Assembly: GCA_947382415.1 (NCBI GenBank)
Contig: CANCYO010000046.1
Coordinates: 1 to 23,424 of the forward strand
Length of the DNA: 23,424 bases
Direction of reading: 5' to 3'
Source of the DNA: an uncultured Lachnospiraceae bacterium
GTDB lineage: Bacteria > Bacillota > Clostridia > Lachnospirales > Lachnospiraceae
Within the stretch, counting starts at the first letter, position 1. Every line of letters starts with the position of its first letter. This document shows, one piece after another, positions 1-8,412 of the stretch. The notes under the pieces were generated by a model. That model searched no databases, was not told the DNA's origin, and saw only the letters and a list, made by a program, of their open reading frames with translations. The position numbers and the translations under genes were made by a program.

Positions 1-108
1 GCTTAAGTAAAGGATTTTTGCGATATGATGTTAAAAAGAAGTGTCAAAGACCCGTTTGACAGATATGCTGACAGATATAAAGGAACGATTCCGAACAGGA
101 AAATTTAA

Positions 109-136
109 TTGACTTTCCTGCATTCTATGGTAATAT
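109..136 (+). promoter_or_regulatory. Predicted sigma-A promoter of pyrG
   Basis: TTGACT at 109-114 and TAATAT at 131-136 are separated by 16 bases, close to the consensus for the housekeeping sigma factor. Transcription would begin near 143, giving a leader of about 100 bases that contains the hairpin at 173-215. This is a motif reading only. Confidence 0.55.
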
Positions 137-172
137 GGTACTGTACAAAGCGAAATAATATGGACAGGAACA

Positions 173-215
173 GAGCGAAGGCGCTCCCGGCTGCGGGAGG
201 CTTCGCTCTTTTTTT
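173..215 (+). terminator. Terminator/attenuator hairpin in the pyrG leader
   Basis: GAGCGAAG (173-180) pairs with CTTCGCTC (201-208). An inner stem CTCCCG (184-189) pairs with CGGGAG (194-199) around a GCTG loop, and seven T residues follow (209-215). The hairpin sits between the predicted promoter and the pyrG ribosome site, the place where Gram-positive pyrG genes carry a CTP-sensitive attenuator. In Bacillus that system needs a transcript starting with a G run, so that extra Gs can be added at low CTP. No G run is visible near the predicted start here, so the hairpin is clear but the sensing mechanism is not. Confidence 0.7.
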
Positions 216-244
216 GCAGGCATCACGATCGGGAGGAGTTTATT

Positions 245-1849
245 ATGGTAAAATATGTATTTGTGACTGGCGGTGTGGTTTCAGGTCTCGGCAAGGGCAT
301 TACGGCGGCGTCTCTGGGCAGGCTGTTGAAAGCCAGAGGCTATAAGGTCACCATGCAGAAATTCGATCCCTATATCAACATCGATCCCGGCACCATGAAT
401 CCCATCCAGCACGGCGAAGTGTTCGTCACAGATGACGGCGCAGAGACGGATCTGGATTTAGGCCATTACGAACGCTTCATCGACGAGAGTCTGGACAAAA
501 ACTCCAATGTCACCACCGGGAAGGTGTACTGGTCTGTGCTCCAGAAGGAACGCCGGGGCGACTACGGCGGAGGCACCGTTCAGGTCATTCCCCATATCAC
601 CGATGAGATCAAGAGCCGGTTTTACCGTAATTATACCGATACCGACATGCGCATCGCCATCATCGAGGTGGGAGGCACGGTGGGCGACATCGAGAGTCAG
701 CCCTTCCTGGAGTCCATCCGCCAGTTTCAGCATGAGGTGGGACACGAAAACGCCATCCTTGTACATGTGACCCTGATTCCCTATCTCCATGCCTCGGAGG
801 AATTAAAGACAAAGCCCACTCAGGCCAGCGTCAAGGATCTGCAGGGCATGGGACTGCAGCCCGACATCATCGTATGCCGCAGCGAACATCCATTGGATTC
901 CTCCATCAAGGACAAAATTTCTCTGTTTTGTAATGTTCCCAGCCGGCATGTACTGCAGAATCTGGACGTGGAATATCTCTATGAGGCCCCCCTGGCCATG
1001 GAAAAAGAACAGTTGGCACAGGCGGCCTGCGAATGTCTCCGGTTGGAGTGCCCTGCGCCCGATCTGTCGGATTGGGAAAAGATGGTAAACGACCTGAAGC
1101 ATCCCACCGACGAGGTGAAAATAGCACTGGTGGGAAAATATGTGGCGCTCCATGACGCCTATATCAGCGTGGTGGAGGCCTTAAAGCACGGGGGAATCAC
1201 TCACCGCGCCACCGTCAATATCAAATGGATCAATTCCGAGATCCTGACTGCCGAAAATGCGTCGGAGCTTCTGGGAGACTGCGACGGCATTCTGGTGCCC
1301 GGCGGCTTCGGCTCCCGGGGTATCGACGGCATGATCTGCGCCATTCATTACGCCCGGATTCACGAGATTCCCTTTCTGGGACTATGTCTTGGTATGCAGC
1401 TCACTATCGTAGAATATGCCAGACATGTGCTTGGTTATAAAGACGCCCACAGCATCGAACTGAATCCCGCAACCACTCATCCCGTCATCGCCCTGCTGCC
1501 GGATCAAAACGGTGTGGAGGACATCGGCGGCACTCTGCGGCTCGGTTCCTGCCCCTGTCTGCTGGACAAAAACTCCAGAGCTTATGAACTCTACGGCGAA
1601 GAACTTATCCACGAGAGGCACCGCCACCGCTATGAGGTCAACAATGATTTCCGGGCCGCCCTCACGGAAAACGGACTTTGTCTCTCCGGCACCTCTCCCG
1701 ACGGACGCATCGTGGAAATGTGCGAGCTGAGCGGACACCCCTTTTACATAGCCACTCAGGCTCACCCTGAGCTCAAATCCCGCCCCAACAGGCCACATCC
1801 GCTGTTCAGGGGCTTTGTGGACGCCGCCCTGAAACATAAGCAGGCCTGA
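245..1849 (+). CDS. pyrG: CTP synthase (glutamine hydrolysing)
   Basis: Converts UTP to CTP using ATP and ammonia released from glutamine; last step of de novo pyrimidine nucleotide synthesis, cytosolic. The 534 residues match the normal family length. The N-terminal synthetase domain (about 1-270) opens with the family signature VTGGVVSGLGKG and the P-loop at residues 13-20. The C-terminal class I glutamine amidotransferase domain (about 295-534) has the oxyanion segment PGGFG, nucleophile Cys381 in GLCLGMQ, and the His507/Glu509 pair in AHPEL. The start is fixed by GGGAGGAG at 231-238. All key residues are present, so the enzyme looks intact. It is probably monocistronic: the next gene is convergent. 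Regulation is likely by the leader hairpin upstream. Confidence 0.97.
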   Translation: MVKYVFVTGGVVSGLGKGITAASLGRLLKARGYKVTMQKFDPYINIDPGTMNPIQHGEVFVTDDGAETDLDLGHYERFIDESLDKNSNVTTGKVYWSVLQKERRGDYGGGTVQVIPHITDEIKSRFYRNYTDTDMRIAIIEVGGTVGDIESQPFLESIRQFQHEVGHENAILVHVTLIPYLHASEELKTKPTQASVKDLQGMGLQPDIIVCRSEHPLDSSIKDKISLFCNVPSRHVLQNLDVEYLYEAPLAMEKEQLAQAACECLRLECPAPDLSDWEKMVNDLKHPTDEVKIALVGKYVALHDAYISVVEALKHGGITHRATVNIKWINSEILTAENASELLGDCDGILVPGGFGSRGIDGMICAIHYARIHEIPFLGLCLGMQLTIVEYARHVLGYKDAHSIELNPATTHPVIALLPDQNGVEDIGGTLRLGSCPCLLDKNSRAYELYGEELIHERHRHRYEVNNDFRAALTENGLCLSGTSPDGRIVEMCELSGHPFYIATQAHPELKSRPNRPHPLFRGFVDAALKHKQA

Positions 1850-1897
1850 TATCCGGCATAAGCCTGATACCCGACACAGACCTGATACCTGCCAGGC
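1844..1897. repeat. 18-bp imperfect tandem repeat, three units
   Basis: Three units of 18 bases begin at 1844, 1862 and 1880, each opening with (G/A)CCTGATAYC. The first unit overlaps the last codons and stop of pyrG, and the array fills the gap to the convergent clbS-like gene. No T run or strong hairpin follows, so it does not look like a terminator. It may be slippage-generated sequence. Confidence 0.5.
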
Positions 1898-1898
1898 C

Positions 1899-2441
1899 TC
1901 ACCGATTGGCGCAATTCTTCCTGTGCGCTTTCAGCTTTTTCACAGCCCAGTCATAATGGCTTGCCGTTACGCTGACAAAGTAGGAGCCCAGTGTGCTTCC
2001 GCCCACCCAGCCATATATGCCTTTAGAAAATAACTCCTCATTGGAAAAGGTTTCGGCCAGCTTCATAACCTGGGCATGTGACTGTTGGAACATGCTTTTT
2101 GCCTCCTCCAGCGAAGTGTTCTGATGCTTTCTCCAAAACTCCATATTTAATTTGCCGTAGGTTTTCCAGTTATAGGGTCTTGGAATAAACGGTTTCTCAT
2201 CACCGTTTAAATTGGACTCTACCCAGTTAAGCAGAAGCTGATGCCATTCATAGAGGTGAATCAGAATATCCCTGAGATTTTGATCCCTTGTCCAATGAGC
2301 CTCTTTCTTTTTCTCATCGCCGGAAAAATCAAAAGGCGTTGTCAGCTCCTGTTGTGTCAACCCGGAAATAAACGTATTGAGGGTTTCGTAATTAGTTGCT
2401 GCTGCGGTGCATAAATCTGTTTTTGTCGTCGGTCTGGCCAT
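1899..2441 (-). CDS. ClbS/DfsB family four-helix-bundle protein
   Basis: 180 residues with the pattern of the ClbS/DfsB family (DinB-like fold). It begins MARPTTKTDL, followed by DLCTAAATNYETL, a central segment LRDILIHLYEWHQLLLNW, then FIPRPYNWKTYGKLN, and closes with SVTASHYDWAVKKLKAH. The best-known member, ClbS, is a colibactin self-resistance protein with hydrolase activity; most relatives have no assigned substrate, so resistance or detoxification here is inference from the family. AGAAAGAGGA precedes the ATG. The gene lies 99 bases downstream of a WYL repressor on the same strand and has the same palindrome in front as the repressor, which suggests the repressor controls it. Confidence 0.85.
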   Translation of the reverse strand: MARPTTKTDLCTAAATNYETLNTFISGLTQQELTTPFDFSGDEKKKEAHWTRDQNLRDILIHLYEWHQLLLNWVESNLNGDEKPFIPRPYNWKTYGKLNMEFWRKHQNTSLEEAKSMFQQSHAQVMKLAETFSNEELFSKGIYGWVGGSTLGSYFVSVTASHYDWAVKKLKAHRKNCANR

Positions 2442-2460
2442 GTTCTTTGTCCTCTTTCTT

Positions 2461-2500
2461 TATAGAATTTACGATATAGAATTTACCATATAAATTCACT
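2461..2500. repeat. 14-bp tandem repeat in the clbS-like leader
   Basis: TATAGAATTTACGA (2461-2474), TATAGAATTTACCA (2475-2488) and a diverged third unit TATAAATTCACT (2489-2500) lie head to tail between the ribosome site of the ClbS-like gene and its proposed promoter. On the - strand the units would fall in the 5' untranslated region or early promoter. Copy number could alter spacing or expression, but there is no direct evidence. Confidence 0.5.
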
Positions 2501-2510
2501 TCTGTTTATG

Positions 2511-2519
2511 ATTCTATCA
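2511..2519 (-). promoter_or_regulatory. Possible extended -10 promoter of the ClbS-like gene
   Basis: The - strand reads TGATAGAAT here, an extended -10 motif (TGn before a TATAAT-like hexamer). No good -35 lies upstream, as is usual for extended -10 promoters. The palindrome at 2521-2551 would cover the -10 to -45 region, so a bound regulator would block polymerase. Tentative. Confidence 0.35.
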
Positions 2520-2520
2520 A

Positions 2521-2551
2521 ACAAAACATGACATCCTGTGTCATGTTTTGT
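2521..2551. promoter_or_regulatory. Palindromic operator A (in front of the ClbS-like gene)
   Basis: A perfect 13-bp inverted repeat, ACAAAACATGACA and its complement, with a 5-base spacer (2534-2538). The core CATGACA-N5-TGTCATG recurs at 3475-3493 in front of the regulator gene. The stop codon of the regulator lies inside the repeat. The structure could also act as a terminator: in the + direction a T run follows, but no + strand gene needs one; in the - direction only TTTG follows. The second copy at a promoter favours operator function. Confidence 0.6.
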
Positions 2552-3437
2552 TTTTTTCATAAATTAATTTCGCCTGTTCTGCCAGAACCTCTTTCAAATA
2601 CACAGGTGAAATGATATCCACCTGTGCTCCGAATGACAGCAAAAATCCGATGAGCCATGCATCCTGCGGCATATGGGCCGAAGCGATCAGATCGCCGTTT
2701 GCCTGTATCTGTATCTGGCTCCTGTCAAATTCATCATAAACGCGGTATGCCATTTCTCCCGGAAAGCGCAGTGTGACCAGATCATATTCCTCTCCGGACG
2801 GATCCGGCGGCTGCTCAAAACTGCAATCCGGAAAGCTTTCGTTCAGAATCTCGTAATCTACGATACGGTTTAATTTGAATGTTCGCAATTCCTGTCTGGC
2901 AGTACAAAAGGCTTTCAAATACCACGCTTTTGATCGATAAGCCAGTTTTAAGGGCAACACAATCCTTTCACTGCTATTACCCTGAGAACCCGCATACTGA
3001 ATCCTGACCTTTTTCCTACGGATTACTGCCGATTTGAGTAATTCAAATTTTTCATTGTCAGAACCTTTATTGCCCCATCTGGAAAAGTCCACTTCAAGCC
3101 AGTTCTCCGAATTGATCTGAAAGACTGCGGAAAGCTTCTGTAAGGTCCGGCTGCCGCCCATATTCTGCACTGCACTGATACCCTGCAGCGCCGAGAGGAT
3201 TTCCTGCTTCTCTTCCTCAGAAAACACAGCCTTATCCAGAACAAAATTACTCATCAAATAAATACCGCCATTCCTGCCCGCCTCGGCATAAACAGGAATA
3301 CCCGCTCCGCTCAGCGCATCAATATCTCTGTAAATCGTTCTGACAGATACTTCAAACTTTTCTGCCAGTTCCGGGGCGGTAGCCTGTCCTCTGTCAAGCA
3401 AGTAGTACACAATCTTAAATAATCTGCTTTCCTGCAT
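2541..3437 (-). CDS. YafY/WYL-domain transcriptional regulator
   Basis: 298 residues. The N-terminus (about 1-60) is an HTH_11-type winged helix containing ATAPELAEKFEVSVRTIYRDI and the wing GRNGGIYL. The WYL domain (about 130-200) contains the literal motif W172-Y173-L174 in AYRSKAWYLKAFC, followed by RTFKLNRI. A C-terminal WCX-type segment closes the protein. WYL domains usually bind small ligands or nucleic acid. AAGGAGG lies just upstream of the ATG. The protein is probably an autorepressor: its promoter at 3498-3526 is immediately followed by operator B, and the same site stands before the ClbS-like gene downstream. The ligand is unknown. Confidence 0.9.
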   Translation of the reverse strand: MQESRLFKIVYYLLDRGQATAPELAEKFEVSVRTIYRDIDALSGAGIPVYAEAGRNGGIYLMSNFVLDKAVFSEEEKQEILSALQGISAVQNMGGSRTLQKLSAVFQINSENWLEVDFSRWGNKGSDNEKFELLKSAVIRRKKVRIQYAGSQGNSSERIVLPLKLAYRSKAWYLKAFCTARQELRTFKLNRIVDYEILNESFPDCSFEQPPDPSGEEYDLVTLRFPGEMAYRVYDEFDRSQIQIQANGDLIASAHMPQDAWLIGFLLSFGAQVDIISPVYLKEVLAEQAKLIYEKNKT

Positions 3438-3474
3438 CGCCTTTCCTCCTTCAATAACAGGATAACACTCTTAT

Positions 3475-3493
3475 CATGACACAGTATGTCAGG
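3475..3493. promoter_or_regulatory. Palindromic operator B (at the start point of the WYL regulator)
   Basis: CATGACA (3475-3481), five bases, then TGTCAGG (3487-3493). It has the same half-sites and the same spacing as operator A at 2527-2545. It lies right after the -10 element of the regulator promoter, covering about +1 to +17, a standard position for repression. Confidence 0.6.
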
Positions 3494-3497
3494 TTTT

Positions 3498-3526
3498 ATT
3501 ATACTTGCCTGCATTCTCAACATCAA
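3498..3526 (-). promoter_or_regulatory. Predicted promoter of the WYL regulator
   Basis: On the - strand, TTGATG (3526-3521) and a perfect TATAAT (3503-3498) are separated by 17 bases. The predicted start, near 3491, falls in operator B. Confidence 0.65.
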
Positions 3527-3562
3527 CTGTTTATGCCCCGCCTCTTCATACACATTGGTTGT

Positions 3563-6500
3563 TTAACGGCTCTGTAGCTTATAATGAACCGATTCACGGC
3601 TTGCATCTTCACTGCCACAGCTTGCAGTAAATCCCAGGATAAGCGTCTGCCCTGCACCGATGACGGCGTTATAGCCCCTGTTTTTAATTACATAATGATT
3701 GCCCTCATGAGAGACGATCTCCGCATTCCAGAACTGATTAAAATGATGAGAGCTGTCAAATTCCAGCGTCCAGTCATATATTTCTTCCTGTGAGCTGTTG
3801 CTGATCTCAAGCTGTCCGTTAAATGCATCCTTCCAGTCGCTGTTTACCCGATAAGCAATCTGATATTTCTGATGCACAGTCTGCATCGGCTTCTCGATCA
3901 GTGTATAATAAGCCGGTTCTGTTATGGTCTCCGTCTCCGCATGAGTATAAAAACCAAATGTCACACTTTCGCCGGGTGCGATATCCCAGTTATATCCTGC
4001 ATTCTGAATCGTATAGGTACCATTTTCATGAGAGACTATCACGCCATTCCAGATACCTCTCATTTCATAGGGCAGATCAAAAGCAACCACCCAGTTATGT
4101 ATCACCTCGTCGGTAGTGTTTGTCAGCGTGATCTCCCCGGTAAAGCCTGTGTTCCAATGGGCCACTACCCGGAAGGAAGCGTCGATATTTCCCTTCTGGT
4201 CCTCCTTTCCGGTGTCCCCTGTTCCCTCACCCTTGCCGTCATCCGAACCGTCTCCTGTTCCTTCTTCCGGATTTTTACCAGGCGTCTCCGTGCTCTCCCT
4301 GAATACCGCTGTAAGCTCTATGTCCTCTGAGACACGGAATCTGTATTCCTCTTCTGTGGAAACCAACTTACCATCCTGATACCAGCCCGCAAGCTCATAT
4401 CCTTCATATGGAATCGCTGTCACCATTGCGAAAGTTCCGTACTGCCGGATTCCGGAACCGAATACGAATCCCTTTTCTGTATCTTCCGCAGCGGCATCCA
4501 CATTGTAATACGCATTAAATACGGCTTCCCCGGTCAACTCTTCACTGAGCAAGATCTGATCTGCACCTGAAAATAATGTATACTCCGTATCTGCTGCCAT
4601 CCCTGTATTGTTTTCAAGCTCTTCTTCGCCATACGCCGGAAGATATGCCATATATTCCTGTCCTTCAACAATCCCGATATCGTTAAACAGAATCAGATGA
4701 TTTGTCTCTCCTGCATAGGGATCGTATTCCTGAACAGCATAATTCATGACTCCATCGCCTGTTGCAGTCAACTTCACCACATAATCATGATTTACAGGCA
4801 AATAGACCAGCTTTTCACCCTCATCATTTAAGGCCGTCACTACACGACCATCCGGTTGTGGCGTATCGTCAATGATAGCCGCAAGCACATTGCCTTCCGC
4901 ATCATATACGGTTACATCTATGGGACAGTTAATCCTGACAATACGATACTTCCCAGACGAAAAGCTTAATCCGGCATCCGTAGTATAATTCTCATCCATG
5001 GACTGCATCCACGCCAGACATAATTCCGGATAATGTGCCTGTCCGATACCCTGAATATTTTTTACAAGCGTTACGGCTAAATTAGGATGATTCAATCCGG
5101 CTGCAACTACCAAATCCAACAATGCATTCGCAGCAGCGTCAAATTCTTCCTGAGAATAATTGGTGATTCCCGCCTCATCGAGACATTCTCTCAAATATTC
5201 AGCGACTTTTGCATACGCCGCTTTTTCACCGCCCAAAGGCTTTATAAGTTCCCAAAATATATATCCCCAATTTTCACCAAACTTTTTGTTTACGCAATCC
5301 AATAACTTTTTCGTTTTTGTCGGGTCTGTTCCAAAGAAAATCCCACAGGCATAACGTATTTCATTCTGATATTTGTCAACATAGTTTGAGCGGGTTTCCA
5401 TAAATTCTTTTGACAACATTGTAACATATTCATCCAAAAACCTGCTCTGCGGTGTGTTGTCTTTTTCATTATCTACAATGCTTATATCAACCCGAGTACC
5501 AAATAAAATATTAAATCGCTCCTTAATATTTATTTTTTTCATCTTAAAATTATCTACATAATAGCCTTCATACCCTTCCATTTCCTGATATCTTGCTAAC
5601 ATGGCAGATGCTTTCGCCTGATAAACGTCTGCGCCATCTGTGGCAGATGTCGGAAGATATTTATCGCTTCCATACCGTGTGAAATTCCACTCATTCGGTG
5701 CAACCTGAGGTACCGGATCATTCCTATTGATAATATTAAAAATATTGTTATATTTGCCGTTCTTCGCCTCAGGATTTATTGTCCCCGCCGGTGTTTCAAA
5801 GGTATAGGCAAACATGTCCTTTAACTCTAAATGACAGCCGCTCAAATTGATTTTCCCGTCATCAATTGCCCCTGCAGTCAGATTGGCAGTTGCTGCAGCC
5901 CGACTATATCCGGTAATCCATAGCTTGATATCACCATTAATTCTCTGTTCTTTAATATAATTTTCCAAGAATAATGTTACAATATTTCTGGCCTCAGAAA
6001 ATCCCTGATGATCTCCATTCTTACCAATTTTAAAATTGCTCGCCCACTCTCTTTCATATTCGCCGCCGCGAATGGCAACGGCAATCAAAGTATATTCTTT
6101 TCCGTCAAAGCAAACCAGTTTGTTTGCAGCAACCACACCTACGGAATCTTTTGTGGGCTTGCCACTCACTCCATCCTCTGAAAAATCGGTATAATTGTGG
6201 TCAAAACCGACAAAGCCCAACTCATCCAGCAATGCCTCTGCATTCTTCATTTTTCTGGTATAGTCAGACTCATTCTTGCTTCCCCATGCAGACAGATCCA
6301 GACAAAGCGACATGGTTGCCAACTGTTGATTGTATTCATAAGACGAATTTTTAAAGTAATTATCATCGTAATAATACTGAGCGGAATAGTCCTTATCTTT
6401 ACCGGGATAAAAAAACGAACCCGTACACTTTACAATATTCCCGGCCACCTGTCCAAAGACAAATTCAAGGTAGGCGGGATCCTTTATATCATAAAAATGA

Positions 6501-7393
6501 TTCTTTGAGGACGCCCAATCACAGGCGCACAACTTAAAAAATTTAGCGGCATCCTGTCCCTCCTCAGGCATATTCTCCATCGCCTGAAAGAGTCCGATTG
6601 TGTATAGCGTACATTTTGCCTTTAACTCTTCAGCGGCTGCGTATGCTGCATTAGCGTATGCATATATGGGAATATTGGTTTGCGGATTATACCATTTACC
6701 ACCTACAGTAGATGCATTATAAGGGCCAATATAACTATAGGTACCCGCAGCTGTCATACCTGTAGTAAACAAAACCACATTTTTGCTTCCACTCTGATCT
6801 GATACGGAATCAATCAATTCCTCTGCTGCAGTCAGACCGTTATGAACATCGCTGAGCCCTGACTGAACACGCAGGGAGTTCATTGCTGTCAATAAGGAAT
6901 CCACATTATCAGTAAACGGCGACACCACCTGGGATGTACTGCCGCTGAAAGCGACAATGGCAATATAATTCTTTCCCAGCGCACTTCCGATATCTTCTAT
7001 AAATTTTTTGGATGATGCTTGTACATACGGAAAGGCAGTATCTGCTCTATACAAAACAGAACCGTCATAATCATAAAAAGTTACAGAGTTGGAGATATCC
7101 AGCAACAGCACCGTGTACCGCTTATTGGACACCTTCTCTTCGTCCTCCGAAGGAAGGCGGAACATTGCCGGCTGTGCTTCCGTCATATCCTCCATATAAA
7201 CCTCCGACCCGTTCTGCGGAATATCTATCTCGTTTCCTTCATATCCACTCTGTTCGTCTGCCTCTATGTTTCCCGCAACAACAGCGTTATTTTCGACATT
7301 TTCCCAATCTTCCATTGCATAAATATTTGAGCTTGGCATAATACCCATACACAAGCACAGTATAAGCATAAAACTCAGTATTTTTCTGTACAT
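3563..7393 (-). CDS. Secreted vWA / class-3-lipase-like / InlB-repeat / double CBM2 protein
   Basis: 1276 residues with a signal peptide (MYRKILSFMLILCLCMG..., cleavage likely near 26). Domains in order: a vWA domain (about 92-320) with metal site DISNS at 99-103; an alpha/beta-hydrolase region like class-3 lipases (about 415-800) with nucleophile Ser497 in TGYSRAA, Asp559 in NRNDPVP and a candidate His787 in QAHYPEL; an InlB-type repeat (about 975-1031, GYELAGWYQDGKLV); an acidic Gly/Asp/Glu-rich linker (1034-1068); and two CBM2-like modules (about 1070-1152 and 1177-1258), each with spaced Trp residues and a GFGF/LGF-type last strand. The substrate is not known. CBM2 modules usually bind cellulose, chitin or xylan, so attachment to plant fibre or wall glycan is inference. 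GGGGAGG precedes the ATG. It is probably the last gene of an operon with the two DUF6273-type genes, 79 bases upstream. No LPXTG or other anchor is seen. Confidence 0.85.
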   Translation of the reverse strand: MYRKILSFMLILCLCMGIMPSSNIYAMEDWENVENNAVVAGNIEADEQSGYEGNEIDIPQNGSEVYMEDMTEAQPAMFRLPSEDEEKVSNKRYTVLLLDISNSVTFYDYDGSVLYRADTAFPYVQASSKKFIEDIGSALGKNYIAIVAFSGSTSQVVSPFTDNVDSLLTAMNSLRVQSGLSDVHNGLTAAEELIDSVSDQSGSKNVVLFTTGMTAAGTYSYIGPYNASTVGGKWYNPQTNIPIYAYANAAYAAAEELKAKCTLYTIGLFQAMENMPEEGQDAAKFFKLCACDWASSKNHFYDIKDPAYLEFVFGQVAGNIVKCTGSFFYPGKDKDYSAQYYYDDNYFKNSSYEYNQQLATMSLCLDLSAWGSKNESDYTRKMKNAEALLDELGFVGFDHNYTDFSEDGVSGKPTKDSVGVVAANKLVCFDGKEYTLIAVAIRGGEYEREWASNFKIGKNGDHQGFSEARNIVTLFLENYIKEQRINGDIKLWITGYSRAAATANLTAGAIDDGKINLSGCHLELKDMFAYTFETPAGTINPEAKNGKYNNIFNIINRNDPVPQVAPNEWNFTRYGSDKYLPTSATDGADVYQAKASAMLARYQEMEGYEGYYVDNFKMKKINIKERFNILFGTRVDISIVDNEKDNTPQSRFLDEYVTMLSKEFMETRSNYVDKYQNEIRYACGIFFGTDPTKTKKLLDCVNKKFGENWGYIFWELIKPLGGEKAAYAKVAEYLRECLDEAGITNYSQEEFDAAANALLDLVVAAGLNHPNLAVTLVKNIQGIGQAHYPELCLAWMQSMDENYTTDAGLSFSSGKYRIVRINCPIDVTVYDAEGNVLAAIIDDTPQPDGRVVTALNDEGEKLVYLPVNHDYVVKLTATGDGVMNYAVQEYDPYAGETNHLILFNDIGIVEGQEYMAYLPAYGEEELENNTGMAADTEYTLFSGADQILLSEELTGEAVFNAYYNVDAAAEDTEKGFVFGSGIRQYGTFAMVTAIPYEGYELAGWYQDGKLVSTEEEYRFRVSEDIELTAVFRESTETPGKNPEEGTGDGSDDGKGEGTGDTGKEDQKGNIDASFRVVAHWNTGFTGEITLTNTTDEVIHNWVVAFDLPYEMRGIWNGVIVSHENGTYTIQNAGYNWDIAPGESVTFGFYTHAETETITEPAYYTLIEKPMQTVHQKYQIAYRVNSDWKDAFNGQLEISNSSQEEIYDWTLEFDSSHHFNQFWNAEIVSHEGNHYVIKNRGYNAVIGAGQTLILGFTASCGSEDASRESVHYKLQSR

Positions 7394-7472
7394 ATCTGTT
7401 CCTCCCCGGTACGCTTTAATTTAGAATGGTTTATTTTCTTTATTTTTGTACAACATCCTCAGGTTCTTCAAA

Positions 7473-8354
7473 CTATCCATCATCTAACTCAAGTACGTAT
7501 ACACTTTCACCCTCAATAATGTTGTCATTCACTTTCACTGCAGTATCTTTCTCCATACAGAAAGCCGGACGTACCCCAAGACGCCTGTCTGCCGTGGCAT
7601 CGCCAAATATATCAATGCCTATCACCGTTACAGTACATGTTTCCCCTATATGTGGTGTACGCGTCCAGTAGGGCCATGCTTCCCCATCCGCTTTAGTCGC
7701 CTTTTTTTCAGAAAGGTCTTTATGTTTAAAATATCTTAACGGCTTTCCCTCCTTCGTCATAACATAACCAATACCAGAATCTATACCCATTTCCACCGCA
7801 GACAGCAAAAACACCTTCCGCTTTATCATGTGCGTAGCCTCAGCCCAATTCTCCTCATGATAGCTGTCCATATCCGTGACCTCGATCGTCGTCTCTACGA
7901 TAGCTGCCTGTACTGCATCACCGAAGACCTTGGGAAACTGCATGTTTAAATATTTGTCAATCCTGCTTTTCGGATAATAAGAGCCGTAATCATACCATAC
8001 CCAGCCTCCGCTGAGTCCTCCCTCTCCGCTGAGTCCTCCGCCTCCACTTTCATCACTGGCCGGTTCATACTGCATTTCTTCCTCCAGCAAATGCTCTCTC
8101 AGAAGCAGCACATGCCCGTCATAATCGGACTCCAGCACAAGATACGGAACATATTCACCGTTTTCCTTTATATAAACCACCGGATTGTTGGGGGATCGGT
8201 CATAGGCTATCCTCTCCAAAGTCAGATTCCTCTTCGCCCCATACAACCAAACCGCCAGAACAGCGCTGAACAGCACCACGCCTGTGATGACGGCCAATAT
8301 TATCCCTGTCAATAATTTCTTTTTTCTCACGTTCTTCCCCCTTTTTTTACTCAT
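7473..8354 (-). CDS. DUF6273-type membrane-anchored protein (intact copy)
   Basis: 293 residues. A basic N-terminus precedes one membrane segment (about 14-37), so most of the chain is outside. The body fits DUF6273: an early strand VPYLVLESDYDGHVLLLREHLL, a central YYPKSRIDKYL, and the closing signatures WPYWTRTP and RRLGVRPAF. The domain has no established function. A Gly/Ser-rich insertion (GGGGLSGEGGLSGGW) contains a short internal duplication absent from the neighbour copy. ATG at 8354 has a modest AAGGG ahead. A GTG at 8330, preceded by AAAGGGGGAAG, is the only start shared with the paralogue, so the true start may be 8330. It lies between its broken paralogue and the large secreted protein, probably in one transcript. 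Confidence 0.8.
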   Translation of the reverse strand: MSKKRGKNVRKKKLLTGIILAVITGVVLFSAVLAVWLYGAKRNLTLERIAYDRSPNNPVVYIKENGEYVPYLVLESDYDGHVLLLREHLLEEEMQYEPASDESGGGGLSGEGGLSGGWVWYDYGSYYPKSRIDKYLNMQFPKVFGDAVQAAIVETTIEVTDMDSYHEENWAEATHMIKRKVFLLSAVEMGIDSGIGYVMTKEGKPLRYFKHKDLSEKKATKADGEAWPYWTRTPHIGETCTVTVIGIDIFGDATADRRLGVRPAFCMEKDTAVKVNDNIIEGESVYVLELDDG

Positions 8355-8412
8355 TAAGAATCCCTTACTCTCGATTTTTCCTGACTATAACTTCATGACA
8401 GCATCCGCTCAA

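Noticed and set aside
7..108. Short frame at the left edge with a possible ATG at 25 (about 27 codons) and a TGACAGATAT direct repeat
   Set aside because: Too short, with a poorly spaced ribosome site and no recognisable homology. It lies just ahead of the pyrG promoter and may be chance.
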